NCBI GenBank assembly: GCA_965228625.1
Contig: OZ245829.1
Coordinates: 4,774,001 to 4,838,000 of the forward strand
Direction: 5' to 3'
DNA length: 64,000 nt
Source of the DNA: UBA2767 sp965228625
Lineage (GTDB): Bacteria; Pseudomonadota; Alphaproteobacteria; Rhizobiales; Methyloligellaceae
In this document: positions 34,001 through 42,184 of the stretch, one piece after another
Layout of the letters: the number at the start of each line of letters is the position of its first letter
Numbering within the stretch: the stretch's first letter is position 1
Program-made: the position numbers and the translations under genes
Notes under the pieces: model-generated
Database searches by the model: none
Told to the model about the DNA's origin: nothing
Seen by the model: the letters and a program-made list of their open reading frames with translations, nothing else

Positions 34001-34759
34001 TTATAGCGGGAAAACCTCGCCAGTTGTTATGCGCCTTTCGGAGCCGTCGGTCCGGGCGAGGATAAGGCCTCCGTTCTCGTCCAGTCCCTGGTACGAGCCG
34101 TTCAACCGCTCTTCGGCGATGCGGACCTGGAGCGCCGTTCCCTTCGCCAGGGATCGTTCGTCCCAGGCGACCCGGACACGCGCAAAGCCGCGCCCCTCGT
34201 TCCACACGGTCAACCATCTCGCCATCGCCCGCGCCAGTTGCTGCATGGCTTCGTGCGGGCTTGCCGCGATTCCGTGACACGCCAGATCGGTTGCGGGGAA
34301 CGGCACGTCTGGCGGGTGCGCGGCGAGATTGAGCCCGATGCCCATGACGAGGGATAAACGGCCGTCGCCGTCGGACGTGCTTTCCAGCAGTAACCCCGCG
34401 GCCTTCTTTCCGTTCAGCAGCAGGTCGTTTGGCCATTTGAGCGCAAGATCGGCTTGTTCCTCCGCGGCCAGTTCGGCAACGGCGTCATGGACCGCGATCG
34501 CCCCGACGAAGCCCAGTTGCGATGCCGTGCGCGCGTCACACCGCGGCCGCAGCAACAGGCTTGCGAACAGATTGCCTTCAAGGGATTGCCAGGACCGCCC
34601 GTGCCGCCCGCGCCCGCCGGTTTGGTGCAGCGCCCAGATCCAGAGGTTTTCTGCCTCACCGCCTGCCAGCAGGCGCAGCCCCTCTGCGTTGGTTGAATCG
34701 AGTTCGTGATGAAACTGGAGGCGAAAACTGTCCGGAAGCGCGACGCGGTCGGTTCCCAT
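34001..34759 (-). CDS. birA: Biotin--[acetyl-CoA-carboxylase] ligase
   Basis: A 252-residue biotin protein ligase that attaches biotin to the carrier domain of acetyl-CoA carboxylase. It starts MGTDRVALPDSFRLQFHHEL and shows LDSTNAEGLRLL, the biotinyl-AMP loop QTGGRGRHGRSWQSLEGNL, and the lysine motif LALKWPNDLLLNGKKAAGLL. There is no N-terminal DNA-binding domain, so it is a ligase only and not a repressor. ATG 34759 lies four bases after the nuoN stop; the long upstream extension of the frame overlaps nuoN and is rejected. Confidence 0.95.
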   Translation of the reverse strand: MGTDRVALPDSFRLQFHHELDSTNAEGLRLLAGGEAENLWIWALHQTGGRGRHGRSWQSLEGNLFASLLLRPRCDARTASQLGFVGAIAVHDAVAELAAEEQADLALKWPNDLLLNGKKAAGLLLESTSDGDGRLSLVMGIGLNLAAHPPDVPFPATDLACHGIAASPHEAMQQLARAMARWLTVWNEGRGFARVRVAWDERSLAKGTALQVRIAEERLNGSYQGLDENGGLILARTDGSERRITTGEVFPL

Positions 34760-34763
34760 GCGC

Positions 34764-36215
34764 TCAGAACAGAGACTTCGCCGCCGCGCTTGCAGCGGAA
34801 ACCAACGGCGATGGATGGAAGAAGAACAGTGTGACCAGGCCACCTGAAACCGCGAGTACGGCCTGTAGCCGACCGGGCATGGTCTCGAACTTCTCCGCCG
34901 GCTCGTCGAAATACATGATCTTGACGATGCGCAGATAATAGTAGGCGCCGACCACGCTTGAGAGGACGCCAATCACGGCGAGCGTGTACAGGCCGGCGTT
35001 GATGGCCGCCAGGAATACATAGAACTTCGCGAAAAACCCTGCCAGCGGCGGGATGCCGGCGAGGGAGAACAGCAACATCGCCAAAAGGAATGCCATCGCC
35101 GGACTGTTTTGCGAGAGGCCCGAGAGCTCGTCGATATCCTCGACCATTCCGTCGCTGCGGCGCATGGAAAGAATGCAGGCGAAAACCCCGAGGTTCATGA
35201 CGAGATAGATGGCGAGATAAATGATCACCGACTGCGCGCCCGCCGCGTTGCCCGCGGCAAGACCGACCAGCGCATATCCCATGTGGCCGATAGAGCTGTA
35301 GGCCATCAGCCGCTTTATGTCGGTCTGTCCGATCGCCGCGAAAGCACCGAGAAGCATCGAGGCGATTGCGAGGAACACGACGATTTGCTGCCATTGCGGC
35401 GTGATTTCCGGGAATGCGGTGAGCACCGCGCGCAGGAACATGGCCATGGCGGCCACCTTTGGCGCGGCCGCGAAAAACGCCGTCACCGGCGTCGGCGCGC
35501 CCTCATAGACATCGGGCGTCCACATATGGAACGGAACCGCGGACACCTTGAACGCCAGCCCGGCCAGGAAGAAGACGAGGCCGAAGATGAGGCCGAGATT
35601 GGTTTCGCCGAGTGTGGCGGCGGCGGCGATGCCCGGGAAGCCGGTGGTTCCGGTGAAGCCGTAGATCAGCGAGCACCCGTAAAGCAGCATGCCGGAAGAC
35701 AATGCACCGAGGACGAAGTACTTCAGGCCTGCCTCGCTCGAGCGCACCGAGTCGGTTCGAAACGCGGCGATCACATAAAGCGCAAGACTCTGCACCTCCA
35801 GGCCCAGATAGAGCGCGATCAGGTCGTTCGCCGAGATCATCATCATCATGCCGACGGTGGCGAGCATGATGAGAATGGGATACTCGAACTTCTCGAGCCG
35901 CGCGCGCCGCATATAGTCGAACGACATGAAAATCGCCGCGGCAGAACCGATAAGCGTAAGAACCTTCATGAATCGCGCGAAGGAATCGACGATAAACGCC
36001 CCGTCGAACAATACTTTTCCCGTTGACGGCAGGAGCAGCACCAGGACCGCAGCCAGCAGAAGCAAGACGATGGCTGCCCAGTTTATGGCGTTGGTTGCGC
36101 GTTCGCCTCTAAAGGCCCCCACCATCAGCAAAACCATCGCGCCGACGGCGAGCATCACCTCCGGCAGGGCCAGAAGATAAGTTACGAACGGGGAAATCGG
36201 GGCGGTTTCGTTCAT
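34764..36215 (-). CDS. nuoN: NADH-quinone oxidoreductase subunit N
   Basis: A 483-residue antiporter-like membrane subunit of complex I with about 14 helices. It carries the proton-channel lysine and charged helices seen in the family (SSEAGLKYFVLGALSSGMLL, FKVSAVPFHMWTPDVYEGAP, DIKRLMAYSSIGHMGYALVG). It is the last nuo gene, nine bases after nuoM and four before birA, so birA is likely co-transcribed. Confidence 0.97.
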   Translation of the reverse strand: MNETAPISPFVTYLLALPEVMLAVGAMVLLMVGAFRGERATNAINWAAIVLLLLAAVLVLLLPSTGKVLFDGAFIVDSFARFMKVLTLIGSAAAIFMSFDYMRRARLEKFEYPILIMLATVGMMMMISANDLIALYLGLEVQSLALYVIAAFRTDSVRSSEAGLKYFVLGALSSGMLLYGCSLIYGFTGTTGFPGIAAAATLGETNLGLIFGLVFFLAGLAFKVSAVPFHMWTPDVYEGAPTPVTAFFAAAPKVAAMAMFLRAVLTAFPEITPQWQQIVVFLAIASMLLGAFAAIGQTDIKRLMAYSSIGHMGYALVGLAAGNAAGAQSVIIYLAIYLVMNLGVFACILSMRRSDGMVEDIDELSGLSQNSPAMAFLLAMLLFSLAGIPPLAGFFAKFYVFLAAINAGLYTLAVIGVLSSVVGAYYYLRIVKIMYFDEPAEKFETMPGRLQAVLAVSGGLVTLFFFHPSPLVSAASAAAKSLF

Positions 36216-36224
36216 ATCGCGTCC

Positions 36225-37742
36225 CTATCGCGCCATCGCGAATGAAGCCTGCTGCGCAGCGGCCAGCGCGGCTTCGTAATTCTTGATCAGGTTCTGGACC
36301 GAAACGGCCATGACGTCGAGCAGCGGTGCCGGATAGAAGCCGAAAAGGATGGTCAGGATCACGAGCGGTGCCATGACCAGCACTTCGCGCGGTTCGAGGT
36401 CGGTAATACCCTTGAGCTCCGGTTTCTCCAACGAACCGAAGATCACGCGGCGGTAGAGCCACAGGGCATAGGCCGCCGAGAGGATCACGCCGGTGGTCGC
36501 AAGGAAGGCCACCCATGTGTTGACACGGAACGCGCCGACAAGGGTCAGGAACTCGCCGATGAAGCCGCTGGTGCCCGGCAGGCCGACATTGGCCATGGTG
36601 AACACCATGAAACAGAATGCGTAGAGCGGCATGCGGTTGACGAGGCCGCCATAGGCGTCGATCTGGCGCGTGTGCATTCGGTCGTAGATGACGCCGACGC
36701 AGAGGAACAATGCGGCCGAGACAATGCCGTGGCTGAGCATCTGGAAGATGCCGCCTTCAAGGCCCTGCGTCGTCAGCGTGAAGATGCCCATGGTGACGAA
36801 GCCCATATGCGCGACCGAGGAATAGGCGATGAGCTTCTTCACGTCTTCCTGCGCCAATGCAACGAGCGAGGTGTAGATGATCGCGACGACGGACAGCAGG
36901 AAAATGAGCGGCGCGAACTGTTCCGACGCCAATGGGAACATCGGGATGGAGAAACGCAGGAACCCGTAGCCGCCCATCTTCAGCAGCACGGCGGCCAGGA
37001 CCACGGAGCCGGCGGTGGGCGCTTCCACGTGCGCGTCAGGCAGCCAGGTGTGGACCGGCCACATCGGCATCTTGACGGCGAAGGATGCGAGAAACGCGAA
37101 CCACAGCCAGGGCTGCATCTCGGGCGGGAACTTGTAGGCGAGCAGCGTCGGAATGTCGGTGGTGCCCGCTTCCCAGTACATGGCCATGATGGCCAGCAGC
37201 ATTAGCACCGAGCCGAGCAGCGTGTAGAGGAAGAACTTGAAGCTCGCATAGACCCGCCGCTGGCCGCCCCAGACCCCAATGATGAGGAACATCGGGATCA
37301 GGCCGCCCTCGAAGAACAGGTAGAACACCACGAGGTCGAGCGCACAGAAGACGCCGACCATCAGCGTCTCCAGCACGAGGAATGCCACCATGTATTCCTT
37401 CACGCGCGACTGGATGGCGGTCCAGCTTGCGAGGATACAGAGCGGCATGAGAAACGTGGTGAGAATGACGAACAGCATGGAGATGCCGTCGACGCCGACC
37501 CGGTAGTTGATGGCGCCGCCAAGCCACGCGTATTTCTCCTCAAACTGGAAAACATGCGTGGTGGGGTCGAACTCGACCCAGATCACCAGTGACAGCAGGA
37601 ACGTGATCAGGGTCGTCCACAGCGCCACGTAGCGGGCATTTCGGATCGCAATCTCATCATCGCCGCGAATGGCCAGGATGAAGGCGGCGCCGAGCAGCGG
37701 CAGGAAGATAACCGCCGAAAGTATGGGCCATCCAATGGTCAT
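36225..37742 (-). CDS. nuoM: NADH-quinone oxidoreductase subunit M
   Basis: A 505-residue antiporter-like proton-pumping subunit. Typical motifs are EFDPTTHVFQFEEKYAW near residue 57, the conserved Glu region of helix 5 (AFLVLETLMVGVFCALDLV), KMPMWPVHTWLPDAHVEAPT and DVKKLIAYSSVAHMGFVTMG. The ATG overlaps the nuoL stop by four bases (ATGA, 37739-37742). Length and motif order are normal. Confidence 0.98.
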   Translation of the reverse strand: MTIGWPILSAVIFLPLLGAAFILAIRGDDEIAIRNARYVALWTTLITFLLSLVIWVEFDPTTHVFQFEEKYAWLGGAINYRVGVDGISMLFVILTTFLMPLCILASWTAIQSRVKEYMVAFLVLETLMVGVFCALDLVVFYLFFEGGLIPMFLIIGVWGGQRRVYASFKFFLYTLLGSVLMLLAIMAMYWEAGTTDIPTLLAYKFPPEMQPWLWFAFLASFAVKMPMWPVHTWLPDAHVEAPTAGSVVLAAVLLKMGGYGFLRFSIPMFPLASEQFAPLIFLLSVVAIIYTSLVALAQEDVKKLIAYSSVAHMGFVTMGIFTLTTQGLEGGIFQMLSHGIVSAALFLCVGVIYDRMHTRQIDAYGGLVNRMPLYAFCFMVFTMANVGLPGTSGFIGEFLTLVGAFRVNTWVAFLATTGVILSAAYALWLYRRVIFGSLEKPELKGITDLEPREVLVMAPLVILTILFGFYPAPLLDVMAVSVQNLIKNYEAALAAAQQASFAMAR

Positions 37743-39676
37743 TGGCCGGCCCCCGGTGCGAACATGAAGTAGGTGATGAGCAGCGCCACGCCGATAAGCA
37801 TGGCGAAGGCGTAGTGATACACGTAGCCGCTCTGCAGCCGGATCATGCCCTTGGTGACGTCGAGCACGCGCGCGGCCACGCCGTCGGGGCCGAGGCCGTC
37901 AATAGTCGCCCCGTCGCCCTTCTTCCAGAGGAAACGTCCGATGCGGAAGGCGGGACGCGTGAAGATCGCGTCGTAGAGCTCGTCGAAATACCATTTGTGC
38001 AGAAGGAACAGGTAGAGCGGACGGAACGCTTCGGCGAGGTTCGCCGGCGCCGCCGGCGTGACCTTGTAGAACAGGAACGCGACGAGGAACCCTGTTGCCA
38101 TCATGATGGCCGGCGAGAACTTCACGAGGGCCGGCACGTTATGCAAGTCATCGATGATCGTGTTGGACGGCAGCGTGAACAGCGAGGTGCGCCAGAATTC
38201 CTGGTATTCGTGCCCAATGAAGAAGCCCTTGAACAGGAAGCCCGCGCAAATCGATCCGATAACCAGCAGTCCCAGGGGAACGAGGATAATCAGCGGCGAT
38301 TCATGCGCCTTTTTGAACACTTCCGGCTCGGAGCGGTTTTTTCCGTGGAACGTCATGAACATCAGCCGCCACGAGTAGAACGAGGTCAGTAGCGCGGCGA
38401 ATACCGTCAACACAAAGGCATAGGAGCTGATCCCGCTTTGGGAGACATACGCCGCTTCAATGATCGCGTCCTTGGAGTAGTACCCGGCGAGGATCGGCAT
38501 TCCGGTCAGCGCAAGGGTGCCGACCAGCATGGCAATCCAGGTATAGGGCAGGACCTTGCGGAGCCCGCCCATGTGGCGCATGTCCTGCTCATCGTGCAGG
38601 GCATGGATGACCGAACCCGAGCCCAGGAACAGCAGCGCCTTGAAGAAGGCGTGGGTGAAGAGGTGGAAGATACCCGCCGCGTATGCGCCGACGCCGATGG
38701 CGACGAACATGTAGCCGAGCTGCGAACAGGTCGAGTATGCGACCACCCGTTTGATGTCGTTCTGGACCAGGCCGACGGTGGCGGCGAAGAACGCCGTCGT
38801 CGCGCCGACCAATGTGACGACCGCGAGTGCGGTCGGCGAAAACTCGAACATGGGTGAGAGCCGCGCCACCATGAACACGCCGGCCGTCACCATGGTGGCC
38901 GCGTGAATGAGGGCGGACACCGGTGTGGGGCCCTCCATGGCATCGGGCAACCAGGTGTGGAGCAGGAACTGCGCCGACTTGCCCATCGCGCCCATGAACA
39001 ACAGCAGGCAGATGGTGGTCAGAACGTCGACCTCCCAGCCGAGGAAGTTGAATGTTTTTCCGACCTGATCGGGCGCGGCGGCAAACACGGTATCGAACTG
39101 AATGGCGCCGAAAACGTAGAACACCGCGAAGATGCCGAGCGCGAAGCCGAAGTCACCGACGCGGTTCACGACAAACGCTTTGATCGCCGCCGCGTTCGCC
39201 TCAGGTTTCTGGTACCAGAAGCCGATCAGCAGATACGACATCAGCCCGACGCCTTCCCAGCCGAAGAACATCTGCAGGAAGTTGTCGGCCGTCACCAGCA
39301 TCAGCATGGCGAAGGTGAACAGTGACAGGTAGGCGAAGAAGCGCGGCCTGTGCGGGTCATGCGACATGTAGCCGATGGAATAGATGTGCACGAGGCTGGA
39401 GATGGTGTTGACGACCACCAGCATGACGGCAGTGAGCGTGTCGATCCTGAGCGCCCACGAAACCTGCAATTCGCCGGACGTGACCCAGCGGAAGATCTCG
39501 ATCCGCGCGTCCTGTCCGTCGAGGCCGACCTGGAAAAATGCCAGCCACGAAAGGACCGCGGCGATCACCAGAAACGTGCTGGTGACGATTTCGCTGGCGC
39601 GCGCGCCGATCAGGCGGCCGAAGAATCCGGCAATCAGTGCCCCGGCGAGGGGCAGGAAGACGATGGCGTAATACAT
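37739..39676 (-). CDS. nuoL: NADH-quinone oxidoreductase subunit L
   Basis: A 645-residue proton-pumping subunit with the long lateral C-terminal helix. It shows YSIGYMSHDPHRPRFFAYLS, FFGWEGVGLMSYLLIGFW, the channel Lys region GKSAQFLLHTWLPDAMEGPT and NDIKRVVAYSTCSQLGYMF. The final amphipathic and anchoring helices (residues 560-640) are present, so the gene is complete. It overlaps nuoM by four bases and follows nuoK by five. Confidence 0.98.
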   Translation of the reverse strand: MYYAIVFLPLAGALIAGFFGRLIGARASEIVTSTFLVIAAVLSWLAFFQVGLDGQDARIEIFRWVTSGELQVSWALRIDTLTAVMLVVVNTISSLVHIYSIGYMSHDPHRPRFFAYLSLFTFAMLMLVTADNFLQMFFGWEGVGLMSYLLIGFWYQKPEANAAAIKAFVVNRVGDFGFALGIFAVFYVFGAIQFDTVFAAAPDQVGKTFNFLGWEVDVLTTICLLLFMGAMGKSAQFLLHTWLPDAMEGPTPVSALIHAATMVTAGVFMVARLSPMFEFSPTALAVVTLVGATTAFFAATVGLVQNDIKRVVAYSTCSQLGYMFVAIGVGAYAAGIFHLFTHAFFKALLFLGSGSVIHALHDEQDMRHMGGLRKVLPYTWIAMLVGTLALTGMPILAGYYSKDAIIEAAYVSQSGISSYAFVLTVFAALLTSFYSWRLMFMTFHGKNRSEPEVFKKAHESPLIILVPLGLLVIGSICAGFLFKGFFIGHEYQEFWRTSLFTLPSNTIIDDLHNVPALVKFSPAIMMATGFLVAFLFYKVTPAAPANLAEAFRPLYLFLLHKWYFDELYDAIFTRPAFRIGRFLWKKGDGATIDGLGPDGVAARVLDVTKGMIRLQSGYVYHYAFAMLIGVALLITYFMFAPGAGQ

Positions 39677-39681
39677 CCCCC

Positions 39682-39993
39682 CTACCCCTTCATCATGTTG
39701 ATGTCTTCAACCGCGATGGAGCCGCGGTTGCGGAAGTAAACGACGACGATGGCGAGGCCAATGGCGGCCTCCGCCGCGGCGACGGTGAGCACGAGCAGCG
39801 CGAACACCTGGCCGACGAGATCGCCGAGAAAAGCGGAGAAAGCGACGAAGTTGATGTTCACCGCGAGCAACATAAGCTCGATCGACATGAGGATGACGAT
39901 AACGTTCTTGCGGTTGAGAAAGATGCCGAAAATGCCGAGCGTGAACAGGATCGCGGCAAGGGTGAGATAGTGCGGGAGTCCTACGGTCAACAT
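39682..39993 (-). CDS. nuoK: NADH-quinone oxidoreductase subunit K
   Basis: A 103-residue subunit with three membrane helices, homologous to MrpC and mitochondrial ND4L. It starts MLTVGLPHYLTLAAILFTLG and has the buried glutamates in IVILMSIELMLLAVNINFVA and LTVAAAEAAIGLAIVV. ATG 39993 is chosen; the frame is open for 18 more basic residues that run to the nuoJ stop and are unlike the family. Confidence 0.97.
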   Translation of the reverse strand: MLTVGLPHYLTLAAILFTLGIFGIFLNRKNVIVILMSIELMLLAVNINFVAFSAFLGDLVGQVFALLVLTVAAAEAAIGLAIVVVYFRNRGSIAVEDINMMKG

Positions 39994-40003
39994 CGCGCGC
40001 CTC

Positions 40004-40618
40004 CTACAGCCCCTGCCCCGGTTCGACTTCACGCACTTCGATGGCATCCTCGCGCCGGCGTGCCACCTGCTCGGCGATCTTCTGCCGCTTGACGCCTTCC
40101 TTGTGATGCAGCGTGAGGACGATGGCGCCGATCATGGCGATCAGCAGAACGATGCCGGCGGCCTGGAAGAAATAGACGTACTTCGTGTAGAGGACCCGGC
40201 CGATCGCTTCGGTGTTGGAAATCTCCGCCTGCGGCGGCGTGGGTGTCGTGACGTGCGCGGCCACCTCCGGCGTGATCGCCCAGGCGCCCAGAACCAGAAT
40301 GAGCTCGATGAGCATGACGATGCCGACCAGCGCGCCGACGGGCAGATAGGCAATATAGCCCGCCCGCAGCTCGGCGAAATCCACGTCGAGCATCATCACC
40401 ACGAACAGGAACAGCACGGCCACCGCGCCGACATAGACGACGACGAGAATGAGCGCCAGAAACTCGGCGCCGAGCAGAATGAACAGGCCCGCGGAATTGA
40501 CGAACGCGAGAATCAGGAACAGCACCGCGTGCACGGGATTGCGCGCGGAAATGACCATCAGGCCAGAGACCACGCACACCGTGGCGAACAGATAGAAAAA
40601 GGCGTCTGCGACAATCAT
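40004..40618 (-). CDS. nuoJ: NADH-quinone oxidoreductase subunit J
   Basis: A 204-residue subunit with five membrane helices, related to ND6. It shows ARNPVHAVLFLILAFVNSAG, LGAEFLALILVVVYVGAVAV (the helix that carries the pi-bulge in known structures) and a charged tail (LTLHHKEGVKRQKIAEQVA). It lies 33 bases after nuoI and ten before nuoK. Confidence 0.97.
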   Translation of the reverse strand: MIVADAFFYLFATVCVVSGLMVISARNPVHAVLFLILAFVNSAGLFILLGAEFLALILVVVYVGAVAVLFLFVVMMLDVDFAELRAGYIAYLPVGALVGIVMLIELILVLGAWAITPEVAAHVTTPTPPQAEISNTEAIGRVLYTKYVYFFQAAGIVLLIAMIGAIVLTLHHKEGVKRQKIAEQVARRREDAIEVREVEPGQGL

Positions 40619-40651
40619 GCGTCCGTTCCGTGTCCCCCAGAATGACCCGCT

Positions 40652-41143
40652 TTAACGGTACGGCGCGTCGAGGGAAATGTTTTTTGCGATCTCCCGTTCC
40701 CAGCGGTCGCCGTTCTCCAGCAGCCGCTCCTTGTCGTAATAGAGTTCTTCGCGGGTTTCGACCGCAAATTCGAAGTTCGGTCCCTCGACGATGGCGTCGA
40801 CGGGACAGGCTTCCTGGCAGAAACCGCAATAGATGCATTTTACCATGTCGATGTCGTAGCGGGTGGTGCGCCGGGTGCCGTCATTGCGCCGCGGACCCGC
40901 TTCGATGGTGATGGCCTGCGCCGGGCAGATCGCCTCGCACAGCTTGCAGGCGATGCAGCGCTCCTCTCCGTTCGGATAACGCCTGAGGGCATGCTCGCCG
41001 CGAAAGCGCGGGCTGAGCGGACCTTTCTCAAAGGGATAGTTCACGGTGGCCTTCGGCTTGAAGAAGTATTTCATACCGAGCCAGAACGCGGACGCAAACT
41101 CCAGCAGGAGCAACGATTTCGCCGCCTGAACAACGCTGGCCAT
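40652..41143 (-). CDS. nuoI: NADH-quinone oxidoreductase subunit I
   Basis: A 163-residue ferredoxin-like subunit carrying clusters N6a and N6b. The two 4Fe-4S motifs are CIACKLCEAICPAQAI and CIYCGFCQEACPVDAI. The N-terminal amphipathic region is MASVVQAAKSLLLLEF. ATG 41143 is chosen because AAGGA lies about 10 bases before it; an in-frame GTG at 41161 abuts the nuoH stop and would add six residues. It passes electrons to NuoB near the quinone site. Confidence 0.97.
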   Translation of the reverse strand: MASVVQAAKSLLLLEFASAFWLGMKYFFKPKATVNYPFEKGPLSPRFRGEHALRRYPNGEERCIACKLCEAICPAQAITIEAGPRRNDGTRRTTRYDIDMVKCIYCGFCQEACPVDAIVEGPNFEFAVETREELYYDKERLLENGDRWEREIAKNISLDAPYR

Positions 41144-41161
41144 CTCAATTTTTCCTTTCAC

Positions 41162-42184
41162 TCATGGTGCAAGGTCGAAGAAGTGCAGGACCGAAGCGAC
41201 CGCAACGATCATGAACAGGGAAAGAGGCAGGAACACCTTCCATCCCAGCCGCATGAGCTGATCGTAGCGGTAGCGCGGAACGATCGCCTTGACCATGGAA
41301 AACATGAAGAACACGAACACGACCTTGAACACGAACCAGAAGACACCGGGCAGCCAGTTGAAAGGCGCGATGTCGAACGGCGGCAGCCAGCCGCCGAGGA
41401 ACAGGATCGTGGTCAGGGCGCACATGAGAACGATGGCCACATACTCGCCCAGCATGAACAGCAGATAAGGAGTGGAGGAGTATTCGACCATGAAGCCCGC
41501 GACGAGTTCGGACTCTGCCTCAGGCAGGTCGAACGGGGGGCGGTTCGTCTCGGCGAGCGCCGATACGAAGAAGATGATGAAGAGCGGGAACAGCGGCAGC
41601 CAGAACCAGTTGAACATGCCGAGGCTGCCCTGCTGCGCCAGCACGATTTCCGTCAGGTTCAGCGACCCGACGCACAGCAGCACGGAGATGATCACAAAGC
41701 CGATGGACACCTCGTACGACACCATCTGGGCTGCCGATCGCAGGGCGCCGAGAAACGGGTATTTCGAGTTGGATGCCCAGCCGCCCATGATGACGCCGTA
41801 GACCTCGAGGGATGAAATGGCGAACACGTAGAGTATGCCGACATTGATGTTGGCAACCGCCCAGCCCGGGCTCACCGGAATCACTGCCCATGCGGACAGG
41901 GCCAGCACGGCGGAGACCACGGGCGCGAGCAGGAACACGCCCTTGTTGGCGCCCGCCGGCACGACCGGCTCCTTCAGGATGAATTTCAGGAAGTCGGCAA
42001 AGGACTGGAGAAGTCCGAACGGGCCGACCACGTTCGGGCCGCGGCGAAGCTGCACGGCGGCCCAGATCTTGCGGTCGGCGAGCAGCAGGAACGCGATCAG
42101 AACCAGCAGAACCACCAATAACAGCACGCTGTGTGCTGCGATCACCAGGACCGGCCAGACATATGCCCAGAAGAACTCAGCCAT
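41162..42184 (-). CDS. nuoH: NADH-quinone oxidoreductase subunit H
   Basis: A 340-residue membrane subunit (ND1) that forms the quinone chamber with NuoB and NuoD. Motifs include ADRKIWAAVQLRRGPNVVGP, GWASNSKYPFLGALRSAAQM and the acidic loop AETNRPPFDLPEAESELVAG, with eight membrane helices. Its start overlaps the nuoG stop by eight bases. Confidence 0.98.
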   Translation of the reverse strand: MAEFFWAYVWPVLVIAAHSVLLLVVLLVLIAFLLLADRKIWAAVQLRRGPNVVGPFGLLQSFADFLKFILKEPVVPAGANKGVFLLAPVVSAVLALSAWAVIPVSPGWAVANINVGILYVFAISSLEVYGVIMGGWASNSKYPFLGALRSAAQMVSYEVSIGFVIISVLLCVGSLNLTEIVLAQQGSLGMFNWFWLPLFPLFIIFFVSALAETNRPPFDLPEAESELVAGFMVEYSSTPYLLFMLGEYVAIVLMCALTTILFLGGWLPPFDIAPFNWLPGVFWFVFKVVFVFFMFSMVKAIVPRYRYDQLMRLGWKVFLPLSLFMIVAVASVLHFFDLAP